The notes: generated by a model from the letters alone, not told the origin. A stretch of DNA of 64,000 nt from Certhia americana (GCA_018697195.1 CM031858.1:83821034-83885033); one strand, 5' to 3'. Counted from the first letter of the stretch, positions 46,035-58,690 are shown. Translations and numbers: made by a program.

Positions 46035-49000
46035 CACATATTCCCAAAACGAGAGCTGCAGAGAACTGAGTGGGAACCGGAACTTCCACATGCACAGGGT
46101 CTCCCTGGTCATGGACACACACTCACAGCTGAAGCAATGAGTAAGGTAGTATTCAGTCCCTTCTCCTCTGGGTTGTTTCATTTGCCTCAGAGCTAGGTGT
46201 GATATATGTACACAGCCCATCTGCTTGAGTGCAGGAAGATGCATTTACACTAGGATGAGTTTTTCCAATGAGCCGTGTGACCCTACTCCTGACTCCTGCT
46301 AATATGGTTAGCATAACCAATGTCATTTCCTAAGACAAAGAGTCATAACATGTAAGTGTGCTGGTCACATATCACCTCCTTCCCTTTCCCCCTTTCCAAC
46401 ACTGTAGCTGTCACCAAGATGTGATGATCCCCATTACAGAACAGTCAGATCCCCTGTCAACATTGTGGAAAAAACTATTTGCCCATGCAAGATTGCTACC
46501 AGGATGTGATGATGCCTGTTATGGAACACAGAAATGTAACAGGACATGAGATACTGCCTATAAAATCCAACAGCTACAAGGCCTGATGCTGCACAACAAA
46601 GTCCATGGTCCCCCAGTGGTCTGGGACACTGCACACTGAGTGAATCACATTCTCCTGGGTAAAGTCTGAGTCCAGATTATGCTTATTGTATCAGGCACTG
46701 ATTACTAAGAATTTGACAAGATCTGCAAAGGGTCCAAGTGACTAGAAGTGCAGGTAATTAAAGACTCTAGATAGTAAGAAAGCTACAATCATTACTAGAA
46801 ATTTTGCTCAGCTGAAAGTACAATTCATAAAAATTGTGCAATAAACTACACTAAATCCTAAAAACTGTAGGTAACAATAAACTATGCTGAAAAATAAGTG
46901 TTTAATTGTAGTAATAAGGGTCTAATTGCACCCTGTGGCAAATTCTCATTCTACCAAGGATCCCTTAAAGAATCTGCCTGTCCCTGTGACATTAGGTGAC
47001 AGACCCACCAAGTGTTCACATGCTCCATCCTGCCAACTCCGTAAGAAAGGCAATCATCTCCAGCTAGGAGGAAAAACAGTGAGCCAGGAAAGATAACAGC
47101 TTAAGCTGCTGCAGGTAGCTTCACTACAGTGAAGCCAGCCATCTCCCCACTCAGAACTGCTTGCCATCTGTTCTCCTTATGATCTTGTTCACTTCCACAC
47201 CTCAGATAATCACAGCTTCCACATTATCATTAGGAGAAATGGGCTCTCATTTAGCCAGGATTTACTGGCAGAGGCAGGCAGTTAAATAAGAAGGACAGTC
47301 CAATATAATCATTATATTTGTACTCAGAGGCCTTAGTTCAAGCTCCTGCTTTCAAGTACAGATGCAAGTTTTTGCCATATGCTGTGAAATGCTGGGTAAG
47401 TTCTGAGAGGAATTTTCCATAAAATATTTTGCTAGAAAGGGTTGTTCTCTTCCAACTTATTTTTCTATGCTACCACGTTTGGCTCCAGCTGGATTTGGAA
47501 TCCAAACAGCTTAAATCTAGGCCAGGTTTAAAGTAGCAGCACCCTCTGTCAAAAATCTGGCAGTGTTTGTCTCTGGTCAGAGGCACAAATTTTGAACCTC
47601 TCTGTGCTGAGGTCAGATGGTGCTAGTCTAGAAGCAACTGTTTTCACAGCAGTCTGATATTCTGCATAGTTCTCTGAAAGACAGTCTAGGGAAGTTTTGT
47701 AAATTTTGAGATTAGTGTTTTCTTCCTTTCAGTCAACTCTTAAAAAAACACTGTCTTATTTAGTAACTTGTTCTGTGTAGTCTTAAGAGACATCTCTTCC
47801 ACCCCTACCAACAGGATAACTATTGTCAGCAGAAATGTCATTTTTCACTGTTTTTCAGTGCTCAGAATGGTGTGAAATTATGCTTAGGGAAGGAGAATCA
47901 CTACTATACTTAATGTTACATACATTGCAAAATATAATGAAGTAAGATAACTTACCTGCCCATAGCTTCTTCTGAATTCTAGGGGATATTTTCAGTTTCA
48001 CTCCTGCAACTACTCACTAGTCTAAACCTATTACTGTCATCCACTGAAGCGAAAAGTAAGAAAACAGCTATGTATCTATGTTCTCTGACTTGTGAATGAT
48101 TTAAAAGCAGTTAATATTTTACATTTGTTCCTAGTTTTCTTTCTTAATATGTATGCTCAGCATGTAAAATCACACTAATCTTTCATCAAAATTATCATTT
48201 ATTTACTTTATCTTACACAATAATGAACTCATATAATCCAGGTCTATATTTTATGTGACTGTAGTCTTCAAGAAGAATAATTGCGGGACTTAATTTATTA
48301 TATATATTAAAAAAAAACTAACTAAAGATTCTTCAGCTCTGAGTACAATGCATATCAACCACATTCCAATCCTACAACACTGCTAAGATAAAGGAAATAA
48401 CTCAAAGCTGTGTTAAACAAAGGATTAATTACATGATCTCCTTACTTCCCATTCACTGAAAAAAAGAACAAACCATGAAAAATAGTGTTACACTATATTC
48501 AATGGATACTTACAAAGAAGAGTTGGTTTCTACCAATGCTACAGTAATAAGCTGTCACGAAAAGCCTGGTAGTATTTCTGGATGCTCAAGACAACACAGT
48601 TCTCTTCATCTCTGCAGGCTGCTACTGCTGCTATCCAGGAAGATAAGCTGTAAAACTGTGATGACCAGAAGCATCCTCAACTAGCACATGGAAGAAGATT
48701 GGGGAATAAGGAATCCAGAACCTGTTTTAAGACTCAGAACATTTGCTATAGTTCTGCCTGTTGAATTTGAAATAGAGATAGGTGGAGCTGTGGGCTTTCT
48801 TACAGTGAAGCTGTTCACATCCTCATCAGGCATCTAAAATCAATTTTTTTCTTACGTGAAAAATGGGCTGAATATTGTGCCTGGGATCAAAATGGGAGTG
48901 TAGAAGCACTGTGCAGTGAAGAAGGGAATGATGTCCAAGTTACAGCAGGGGACACAACTTCCTGTACTCACAGCTCAGGTACACTTCATCATCTAGCAAT

Positions 49001-50600
49001 ACCTATTTCATATTCCTCTTTATGTTTGTCCTGTTAAAAATCTATTGAATAAGCCATTCATGTTCATAAAATTTCCTGTTTGGTTAAAAAGAATACATTC
49101 CTGCTGTTTTTCAAATAAATAAATGGTGCTTCTATGTCTATGTTTGTTCTGTTTTCCTTCCAGTTTCCTTTAACAGGTACTTTTCTTAAGCAAAAGAATG
49201 TTTTAGCCTGCTTTGGATACAATAAATTTTGATTCATCATCTTAGCAATTTCAAAACATCTCCACTACTCATCAGAGGCTTCTGTTGCTAAAGTAACTAC
49301 CCAGTTGTCTGTTAGAACTCTATTTTTTCAAAAAAGCCTTAATCCTCTCCTAAAAACAAGTACTGGATTCACTTCTAACATGGAGCTGTGCTGAACAGTA
49401 GAAACCACAAAAAGGTGACAAATCAGAATCTGGCAGGAAGGTCAGCTTGCAGTCTTGGTACTGTAATTATATTGCAACAACACAGAATTCAAAATTTCAG
49501 AACAGCAAACACCTTTCTTCACACAACTTTTTTTGTAATTTGTGTACCAAGTACACTAAAAATAAATACCTGAAAGCAATCTGCAGCAAATAGCTTCCAT
49601 AGCCTCGTTCTTGTGATGGAACATGACCCTCAAAACAAGCAAGATAAATTAAAGATGTGTCAATATGCCTTTCCTAGTAAAACAGCATAAACAAGCCTAT
49701 AGGTCCACCAGAGAACCTGCATAACATCAAAATAATTTTAAGCTTCAAAATCAATGAAACATTCAATAAATTCTATTCTATTACCATTCTAAATAAAATG
49801 GTAATCAAAAGGTGATTTTTTTTAAGTCACTCTCAAGAGCAGGATAAAAAAGAACATGTGAGAAAGAAAGCATTAACACACAGTATTTATTGATCGGCAA
49901 TAACATCTTTTATTTTGTAATATTAATAACACTGGCTTCCCTATATCCACCTTTAATATCTTACTTCTTCTGCCAGCTATGAAATTTTGACCAAATTTAT
50001 GTGATTTTAAAATGACTATTCATAAAGAGGTATTACATCAAAAATCGTTGCTCCAAAAGGGTACAATGTGTTTTTAAGAAATATATATTCAAAAGCGTAT
50101 GAAATCTGCTCTTAAAAAATAATAAAAAAAAAAACCATCCAAAGAAACCTTCAGAAAAAAACAGAAGCTGTAGCAAAGAATACTGACATTTTCTGTCTTA
50201 TTTTCTTTTTAACCTCGAAAGGAAACATGTGAGAAAGCCACAGTAGTAGCAAATGAGTAGTTCACCACTCAATCTTAAAGTCATTTAAGGACTAGTATGC
50301 AATTAAGTAATTACTGGGCTGAACAGAACAGCAGTCAACATGGTAACAAATGACTGCAATGGTAAAAAAAAAAAAAAAAAAGCTTTTTTAGAAAAAGGAA
50401 AATTAAACAGACAAAAAATATGCTTGCATCTCAGATTTTTGGAGCTAGAATGGAAATCACCCAAAGGCAGGAACATACTAATTAGGATGTACAATAGAAA
50501 TATGTATCAATAACCTTGAAAAGGAGGAGGCAGAGGTAGGCGTAAGAACAACCCAGGGCATGAATTCACACAACAGTTGTGTGCCGTGGGCAGATATTCT
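46035..50600. other. Upstream sequence, no gene recognised
   Basis: Contains a diverged 32-bp duplication (46412-46443 and 46497-46528) and an 18-base A run near 50363-50381. Otherwise it is AT-rich without recognisable elements. Confidence 0.6.
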
Positions 50601-50789
50601 TGAGATCAGCCTTATAACTAGCTGAGCTGCTGATGCAGCTACAGAGAATCCTCACACTTACATATAATCATAATAATGCATTCTATTTTTTCTGCCTTAT
50701 CTTTCATTAGCACAAAACACATTTGCAAGGCTCTGGGTTTTACCTTTTGAATTTAAACTTTTCATCATAAGAAATGTCATTTTCAGCAG

Positions 50790-51065
50790 CCTAGCACAAT
50801 AGGCCCCTATCCTGGCAGGTGTGGCCGCCCTCAAGAGGTGGTCCTGCAATACTTGCTCAGGAATCAACACGTTTGTAGCTGGTCCCCCGGTACCCAAGGA
50901 GAATGGCACAATATGGGCCCATTTAGGAGCTGGCAGGGCAGGCAAACGAGGAGACAAGTCGTCGCCTCCGAAAGCAGTGCCAAGAAAAAAATCCTGGCAT
51001 GTGCAAGGCAACAGAAAACAGGAGAGAGAGCGTGTGAGGCACCTGTCACGTTTGCAACTAACAAA
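50790..51065. other. Unassigned GC-elevated patch
   Basis: About 275 bp noticeably richer in G+C than its surroundings, open in several frames. The longest is a 104-codon minus-strand ORF (50697-51011); plus-strand ORFs of 88 and 76 codons overlap it. I recognise no protein family, and overlapping ORFs in a GC-rich patch are expected by chance. It could be an unrecognised transposon piece or a regulatory element. Confidence 0.3.
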
Positions 51066-52158
51066 TGAAGGACTTCTGAGAGTCTGAAAAGATCTAGTAA
51101 GAGAAGCTTAATATATAAGAATGTACTCTATACACCACCTGAGTAAAGGCTCTATGTGGTTAGCCTCCACAAACAAGGAACGTATGGCTAGATAATTTAA
51201 TAAATTCTAGTATGATGAAAAAAAGGAGGATTATAGGGACAGATGCCAACATTAAATATAAATTTCCTTGGAAGGAAAAGAATAGTGAGGAAACAGAAGA
51301 ATATGCCATAAGAAAAAAAAAAATTAAAATGCTAAAAAAAACATTAAAAAAGGAAAATCACAGCAGTTTGTGTAATGTGTGCATCCAGTCAGAGGTTGCT
51401 GTTTTTTCATTCTGGCTCAAGCCAGGGCCCTGCTGCTGGCTGGTGACTGCCTGAGGATGCCTGCACTGGAGCTCTAGCTGGGGTGCAAAATGCTTTTTTT
51501 GTTTGAGTGTGCACATTGCTCAAAGCTAGCCTTATGCTGTTACTGTTTCCAAAGCTTCACAAATGCTTTCTATTGCTTAATAGGTTAGTTTGAATTAATC
51601 TGTGAATTATTTAATTAAGGTGAATGAATACCAAAAAATGCATTTGATCTCAGGACTTCCATTTCTGAGCAATTATAGTTCTGTATCTACATTGGTTATG
51701 AAGCTTGACTTCGTACGCCGGTTTATCATTGGTCCTTAATAATAACAGTGCTAAGCAGTCATGCAGAGGTTTTCAAGTTCTCACAATCAAGGATTTCCTG
51801 TGATTCTACATTGTGATATTAAATTTTATTTACACATTATTTTGGAAACTTTTTGATATAAAGGATTTTTCCTCATAGATTAAGATCATCAGTAAGTTGC
51901 TTTTAATCATTAAACTTCTACTATCTAGTATGAAGACGTCTGTAAAACCTTCCTAGTTTCTACTTCTCATGAGAAACGTTTCAAAAAGATACTCTCTAGC
52001 CATTCTTTCTTTCTTTCCAAAAATCAATTCTTTTGTTCCCTGGGTGTTTCCACTTGCAAAACAAAATCCATAAAATTAGCTAGTCTTCTATACTTGGTAA
52101 AAATATGATCATCTTATGGAATGTCTTCGGTATGTGTCAATAATCCTGGGCAACAGAC
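51066..52158. other. Upstream sequence, no gene recognised
   Basis: A-rich segment at 51212-51360, then ordinary AT-rich sequence up to the CR1 at 52159. Confidence 0.65.
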
Positions 52159-52585
52159 CACAGAATCACCGAGTGGGTCAGGTTGAAGGGACCTCAGTGG
52201 TCATCTGGTCCAACCTCCCTGCTCAAGCAGGGTCATTGCAGAGCAAATGGCACAGGATTGTGTCCAGATGGTTCTTGAATCTCTCCAGTGAGGGAGAATT
52301 CTCTGGGCAACCTGTTCCAGTGCTCAGTTATCTGCACAAGAAAGTTCTTCATATTCAGGTGGAACTTCCTGTGCATCAGTTTCTGCCTGTTACCTCTTGT
52401 CCTATTGCTGGGCAGCACTGAGAAGAATCTGGATCCATCCTCTTGACATTCTCCTTTCAGGTATTTATACACATTAATGAGGCCCCCTCTCATTTCTCTC
52501 CTCCAAAGACTAAACAGGCCCATCTCTCTCAGCCTGTCCTCATAAGAGAGATAGACACAATATTCCTCGAGCTCTCCCACAAATT
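52159..52585 (-). mobile_element. CR1 LINE, 5'-truncated
   Basis: On the plus strand it starts CACAGAATCACCGAGTGGGT, then GTTGAAGGGACCTCAGTGGT, CATCTGGTCCAACCTCCCTG, GGCAACCTGTTCCAGTGCTC, TCTTGTCCTATTGCTGGGCA and TCTCAGCCTGTCCTCATAAG. This is the reverse complement of a CR1 3' region. The 115-codon minus-strand ORF 52233-52580 lies within it and is not a host gene. Confidence 0.94.
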
Positions 52586-53379
52586 CTCTCAGATATTTGT
52601 CTTTTATTAGAACACAGGCTTACTTTAACATCATCTCTTATCTCAGATCTCTCACTACCCATCACTACAGTGAGTATTTTTTCTGGTCTATTCTTTCTAT
52701 GTCCCATCTTAACCACACCTGGAGGTCTCAGAGTCTTCTACTTCAGCTGCCTAAAGTATATGAAAGCCACAATATCTGGGGGCATTTATATTTGTGAGAT
52801 ACAAAAACTTGCAGTGAAGGGGTATCATTCCACCATCCAATTATCTTCCTCCCCTCTTCCTTTTTTCCTATTAAAGATGCAGCCATAGGAACTGGGGAGA
52901 AGAGCCAGGAATGTCCTATCTTGAATAGTCAGTACAGAGTTGCAGGAAGCTCAGTACAAATAATCTGAAGCAATGCAAGATATAGAGAGGGTTAAGAAGT
53001 CCTAAGGGTCAAGCTTAGTCTAACCAATGTTGGTGGCACTGTTGGATGAAAACCTCTGTTTAATAAGTAGCATTACCAAGAATAGCAAGAAGTTTGGATT
53101 CACTAAGAACAAGTTGAAGAATTACAGGAAAAAATATTCTAGTGACTTCTGATAATTGTTGGAACATTTCTCGAACATTCAATATTCTCTCAGATTTTCA
53201 CTTTCAAAAAGACTTCAGTGCCCTCCTGGAACATAAGAGAAGATTTCTCTTCAAAGGCACTTATGCTGTCCTCTGGGGAAGATTCAAATGAGTGGGCCTG
53301 GTTAGCTTTGAAAACAGAACAACATGAGAGAAACCAAGGAAAGGATAAGTGAATGAAAGAGTACAGGGGAGAAGACAAA

Positions 53380-53620
53380 GAACTTCTTTCTGTATTTCAA
53401 ATTCTAAACGCCCAAGAGGGACAATTCTGGGAAATTAAAGACAGCAGATTAAAAACAGACAGAAGGAAACACTTTTTCACATCATGTATGCTTAAAACTG
53501 TAGAAAATATAATTACGACAGGAAGAATTACAGTCAAGAACTCAGCAAGATTCTGATGGGTTTGCAGATGTATAAGGATATCAAACATATCAAGAGCAAT
53601 TTAAAACTGCTGGAAGGCAC
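53380..53620 (+). mobile_element. Old L3/CR1-like LINE 3' remnant
   Basis: The run TAAAAACAGACAGAAGGAAA, then CACTTTTTCACATCATGTAT, ACTGTAGAA, AACTCAGCAAGATTCTGATG and a GGATATCAA stretch follows the order of the 3' region of ancient L3/CR1 family LINEs of amniotes. It is far more diverged than the other CR1 copies here. Boundaries are approximate. Confidence 0.6.
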
Positions 53621-54479
53621 ACGTATTTCTTCGGAAAACCGTTCAAGCATTTTAAAACTGCACAAAGACTTGTGCTAATCAGACTGAGAGACAAAGAAAA
53701 AGGTCTGCAAGATAATGCACCCACAGGATGCCGTTAAAGAAATGACACCTCCTCTGAAATCCTTTGCATTCACTCACTCTCCTTCCCTTTAAAGAAGCAG
53801 CACAGAAAGGGATAATATCTGTCACACTGAAAGGCCATTTCCTTCAGGGTATTGTCTGGGATGAAAAGGTGTCTGCCAGCCATTCTCCCAGCATGCTGGC
53901 ATTTCAGCAGTCTTAAGCTTGTCCCATGTCTAGAAACATTTATTTGCCTTGAAATTCATCGAGCTGCTTCTTTTCTACTTCTCTGAGCTCAGATTGTTTT
54001 TAAGAGCAGAAAGCACCATATGTAGTATATCTGTAATTTCCCATCTCACTTTTTTGTATGAGTGGTCACAGTAATCATGCTTCCCTCCTGTTATGTCATG
54101 CTAACGGTACCTGCACTGTCATATGTCAGAAAAAAGAATATCTAAAAACTATGAGGTTTATTCATTTAAATGAAACAGTATGTCAACAGTATAACGGAGT
54201 GCAAGCGAGGCCAAAACACAGGGAGGTGTTTTAAGCGATTTAGCAGCAGCATTACTTGGATCCTGAATTTGTAGCCATCCTAAACAATACACTCCAGTGC
54301 ATTTCTTTTCTAGGACCTCTTTTTCCACCAGTTTAAGTCTGCTACTTGTATCTGGTCTACTGAGCCGGAAGCGATTATTCCCTTCCTTTTCATAAAGTGA
54401 ACTTCAAATTATATGCCAGTATTGCTGACACCAGTGCTTGACGTTGCCCTAGCAATCAGACAGTAGATGGTACTTGGTA

Positions 54480-54482
<3 letters not shown>
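53621..54482. other. Upstream sequence, no gene recognised
   Basis: Ordinary AT-rich sequence leading to the assembly gap; no element recognised. The stretch between the two LINE remnants (52586-53379) is likewise featureless. Confidence 0.6.
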
Positions 54483-54523
<41 letters not shown>

Positions 54524-54623
54524 NNNNNNNNNNNNNNNNNNNNNNNNNNNNNNNNNNNNNNNNNNNNNNNNNNNNNNNNNNNNNNNNNNNNNNNNNNNNN
54601 NNNNNNNNNNNNNNNNNNNNNNN

Positions 54624-54659
<36 letters not shown>
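54483..54659. other. Assembly gap: poly-A, 100 N, poly-A
   Basis: A-run 54483-54523, exactly 100 N at 54524-54623, then A-run 54624-54659. The 100-N length is the usual placeholder for a gap of unknown size. ORFs crossing it are artefacts. Confidence 0.98.
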
Positions 54660-54663
<4 letters not shown>

Positions 54664-55999
54664 AAACATAAGGAATGTCAAACCCAAGCTTGGCACGACT
54701 GGCTTGAAACTCTGAAATGCTAATAATAACCCTGACTTAGGGTTATACATACTACAGCTTCTACTGGAAGGCACAGTTGCAGTTACTATGGCTTCAATTG
54801 CCTCCAGATCAGATGAGTCCCATGTCCTCCCTCCTTATACTCCTTTCAGTGATTGAAACCTTTCCACCTTATCTTTGCTCAGAACACTTCAAAACCTTCC
54901 TAACCTCTCTGCTTCATATCCAGTCTTGCAAGATAGGCTGCAACTAACAGATGGGGAGATAAATCCTCTACAGAGGCTGTTTTGATAGGTGGAATAGTAC
55001 TGGAGTCACATCTTTGCCTTCAAGTCATCCCATGTTCCTACACTGAGACTCACAGCACAGCACTTCACTGAGGGAGAATAAATGAAAAAAAAAAAAAACA
55101 CACATGCTGCCATTAATCCTTGCATCAGTCATTAGCCTCTTAGGGACAGGATCTCTCTGCCTCTGAAGCTGTAAAAAATAAATTCAGGAATAAAGTAATA
55201 TGTGTTGTAGTACAAGCATAATAACATTCAACTACATTTGGCTCCATGTACACTACCCAATTCCTCTGAAAACATACAATGAGGAAAGATAAAACTAATT
55301 TCTATTTACACCTTCACAAAGCTTAGCAAACTTGCTCTGAAATTTAAAATCAAATGTTCCTTTTGAAACAAGTGGGGGGGGGAGGAGGGGGGCAGAGAAA
55401 GGGGAATGATACGGTATTTTTTAATAGTAAACTGTAAGAGCAACCTTTTAAGCATATAATGCTCTTGTCAGCTCTCTGACAAAGAGCCTAACACTGAAAT
55501 CCCAATTTATTTTCCAAGAAATTACCATTTACCGTAATATTTCTTCTCCAGTTTATTCACTTGGTTTTGATGAGATTACAAACGACAATACAATTAGCAA
55601 TACAATCCAAACAGGAACAAGAAAGGTGAAAAATGTACACATGAAAAATGAAAACAGTTGTTTCATTCAAAAATTTTCTACAGGAAAGATACCACTGCTA
55701 GGAGAAAAAAATAAAACCAGCATGAACTGACTTAATGGGCAGACAATCATAAGAGGAACACTGGATCCAGGATTGTGGACATGCAGAGGCAACAGACAGT
55801 TGAGATCAGTAACAGGATTGGGATCAGGCTATGCTGGAAGTAAACTGCGTTTGTTGCATAGGTTGAACTTTTTTTTTATTCACTTAGCAATAATGAAATA
55901 TGCTGGCCATGTATTTTTCTGACTACACAACATATCTGTGATTGAAAAAATATACCTTTTTATGCCTCAGAAGAATGAGGTGAACAATTCTTCCCAGCA
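54660..55999. other. Upstream sequence, no gene recognised
   Basis: Ordinary sequence with a poly-A run near 55085-55097 and a G-rich tract (55373-55392) described separately. Confidence 0.65.
55373..55402. repeat. G-rich purine tract
   Basis: GTGGGGGGGGGAGGAGGGGG, then GCAGAGAAAGGGG; four or more G runs, a possible G-quadruplex on the plus strand. Confidence 0.75.
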
Positions 56000-56470
56000 T
56001 CACAGAATGAACTAAGCTGGAAAACACCTTTGAGACCATCCAGTCCAACCTATGACCTAACACCTCCTCATCAACTAAACCATGGCACTGAGTGCCACAC
56101 CCAGATTTCTTTTTAACACATCAAGGGATGGTGACTCCACCACCTCACTGGGCAGACGATTCCAGTGCCCAATCACTCTTTCAGTGAAGAATTCTTTTCC
56201 TGATGTTCAACCTAAACTTCCCCAGGCACAGCTTAAGACTGCAGCCTCTCATTCTGTCAGTGGCTGCCCGTGAGAAGAGACCAACCCCCACCTGGCTACA
56301 AACTCCTTTCAGGCAGTTACAGACAGTGATAAGGTCTCTCCTGAGCCTCCTCTACTCCAGGAGAATTCTTGTGTTCCAAACCCCTCAGCCTCGCTGCCCT
56401 CCTCTGAACACATTTGAGCACCTCAACATCCTTCCTAAATTGAGGGGCCCAGAACTGGACATAGCAGAAT
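56000..56470 (-). mobile_element. CR1 LINE, 5'-truncated
   Basis: On the plus strand it begins CATCACAGAATGAACTAAGC, then CATCCAGTCCAACCTATGAC, TGGTGACTCCACCACCTCAC, GGGCAGACGATTCCAGTGCC, AGGTCTCTCCTGAGCCTCCT and GAGGGGCCCAGAACTGGACA, the reverse complement of a CR1 3' region of a different subfamily from the 22.9-kb copy. ORFs at 56082-56538 are inside it. Confidence 0.94.
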
Positions 56471-57600
56471 GGACAGAACAGAGTAAGAAACCTGCATTAA
56501 AGCAACAGAGAAGTTTCCCATTGATATGTATCAATTGACCAACCAAAGAAACTCTCTTACAGCTTTATACAATCTTTAGCAATTTTATGAAGAAAGTCCA
56601 GTTTCATCACTTTGTGTTGCTGGTAGGGGATGCACATTTTGAACATCAGAATTCCAGGATGCTCTTCCTTAAGGTGTCACTCACCCAAGGAAACCTTTCA
56701 GTATGTATGACAGGCATACTGCAAATCTGCTTTTCATTGAACTTTCATTAGAGTATCTTTTTTTCCCTTTTATTTACCGTTGATATAAGTTGTAAATTTC
56801 TGTAATGTAAATAGTGATTGTCATTTTATTTCACCTTTCCTTTTCCGATTTCAGCATTTTCTTACTCTTCAAATCCCAGCAATGCTGTAATAATTTTTGC
56901 TGTTTCACATTTAGCCCCATTAAAATTGTAGGGTCAACATACGAGGATCACTCCAGTTCCTGAGCCATAAACAGGATCTCTACATGAGAATACACCTCTT
57001 GTACCTCATATGACAGGTTTACAGCAAAACCAAGCTCAAGGACTAGGAGCACAATATTTTCAAACAAATAAGAACTTTTTCTCTCACCAAATTTGAAAAG
57101 ATTAAGAAAATTATCTTCAGCTGGGATCCAGCTCCAAGATTGCCCAGTATACCATCATTTAGTGCTGTCATCCTTCCAGACGGCTTCCCTTAAGCAGCAG
57201 TGCCCTTAACTCAATTTTTAGCAGCAGTTAAGAAGAGGTTCTCTTAAAAATGTTGTGACTTGCAAAGCTTTGATTTCAAAATATTTCATGAACTCCTGAC
57301 TCTTTCACCACAACTGGCTTAAGCACATGTCAATTAAAATACTTACATTCAGCATATTATGCCGATGAACACTGACCAGTTTAATACCTAACAAATTACG
57401 TGGATTTGTTGGATCAGATTATTTGGTGAAAGTGCAGAGGTAACTTCACTTTCAGATATTACCGAGTTTATCCTTACCTTTCTGGGGATTTCACTCCTTT
57501 CCCAGGTATCTTGGAAACAGATATTGCCTTTAGTTCCCTACAGATCCATGTGGTTCACAGTCGCCCTGTGCAAAAGTGGTCACCAGAAATGGCTAAGGAA
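56471..57600. other. Upstream sequence flanking the CpG island
   Basis: AT-rich; no coding signature. It contains a good minus-strand splice donor (AAAGGTAAGG, exon side ending at 57478) and another GTAAGT near 57350, both downstream of the CpG island on the minus strand. Confidence 0.5.
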
Positions 57601-57619
57601 TTTTAATCTCAAGAAATTT

Positions 57620-58690
57620 CTAAGGCTTTTCCAGCAACAAGCGGGGCTCCGCTGGCACTGTGCTCGCCCTGCACTCCCTCGTTAACCATTAACCCGGCAC
57701 GGCCCTCCGTCAGCTTTATCAGCCGCTCCTTCTCAACACGGGGAAACCAGAAAACCTCTGGGCTCATTCAGCCGCAATTGAGATAGGAGGCACGTGGAAT
57801 TTCTCACTTACTCATAGAACCATGGGTGAAAAATCCAACGGGAGGTGGGATGGAGGGCGCCAGCAGCCCCAGCATATCCTGCCTCTGCCGGGGTTACGCC
57901 GACGAGGCTGTCCGCGCCACGGGGATGCCTGCCGAGTCACACGAGCAAGCGAGTGGGACAATCTGGGCAGCCCCAGAGCCAGAGCTCCCGGGGCAGCGGC
58001 TGCCTGGCGGCTCCCTCCTGCCGGTGCCTCAGGCAGGGAGGGGGAAACCCTCATGGCCACAAACCGGGACATGCCGCTCTTGGCGGGGACGGGACAGGCG
58101 CCGGTGCCAGCCGGGCGCCAGCGCTGCCATTTGCAGCAGTCGCGCCGCCGGAGGCACCCCGCCTGCGCTGAGGGCATTTTTACAGCGGTTTCACGGGAGA
58201 CGAGGCCCGGGGTGCCGCCGTAGAACAAAGCAGCCCAAGCAAGGCAAAAGCCCGCACCCTGGAACAGGGCAGGCCCGTGCGCCGCGCCCTCTGCCGGCCC
58301 GGGGCAGGGGACGGCAGCCCGCCGTGCCCGCGGCCCTCCGGCCTCGCCAGCCCGGCCCGGCCCTGCTCGGGGGGCGCCTACGCCCAGGGATTTACGTCAG
58401 CTGGCCCGCTATGAGCCGACTTACTCCAGGATTTGTACTTGTCAGAATCGGAGACTAGAAATCCGCAAAATGGGGTTCCACGGTCACCAGCTCCTGTCTG
58501 CCAGAGGCGGCCCGCAGCCCCCCGCGCCCCTCGCAGGGCGGCAGCGGCCCGGGGGAGCCCGTCCCTGGGGCAGGACCCAGCCCGGCCAGCCTGTGACAGC
58601 CGCTGCTGGAAGGGCGTCCGGCAGCAGGGGCCTCCGGGGCGGGATGCAACCAGGCTGGGTACCGGCATTTGAGCTCATCAGTGCACATAA
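57620..58690. promoter_or_regulatory. CpG-island-like block, possible promoter
   Basis: About 1 kb of strongly GC-rich, CpG-dense sequence in an otherwise AT-rich window; CpG is obvious in runs such as GTTACGCCGACGAGGCTGTC and GTCGCGCCGCCGGAGG. At its left edge a perfect minus-strand donor GTAAGT begins at 57811, so a leftward transcript could start in the island and be spliced. Long ORFs in all frames (up to 210 codons at 57826-58458) are expected from stop-poor GC-rich DNA; none resembles a known protein. It may be an alternative upstream DDC promoter, a promoter for another transcript, or bidirectional. No TATA box was seen. Confidence 0.55.

Noticed and set aside
52233..52580. 115-codon minus-strand ORF
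   Set aside because: Falls wholly in a CR1 3' region, which is non-coding in full-length elements.
54409..54774. ORFs of poly-Phe or poly-Lys crossing the N gap
   Set aside because: Artefacts of the homopolymer and the 100 unknown bases.
57826..58458. 210-codon plus-strand ORF, the longest in the window
   Set aside because: It sits in CpG-rich DNA where stop codons are rare; other frames on both strands are also open, composition is Pro/Arg/Gly-rich, and no domain or splice context is visible.
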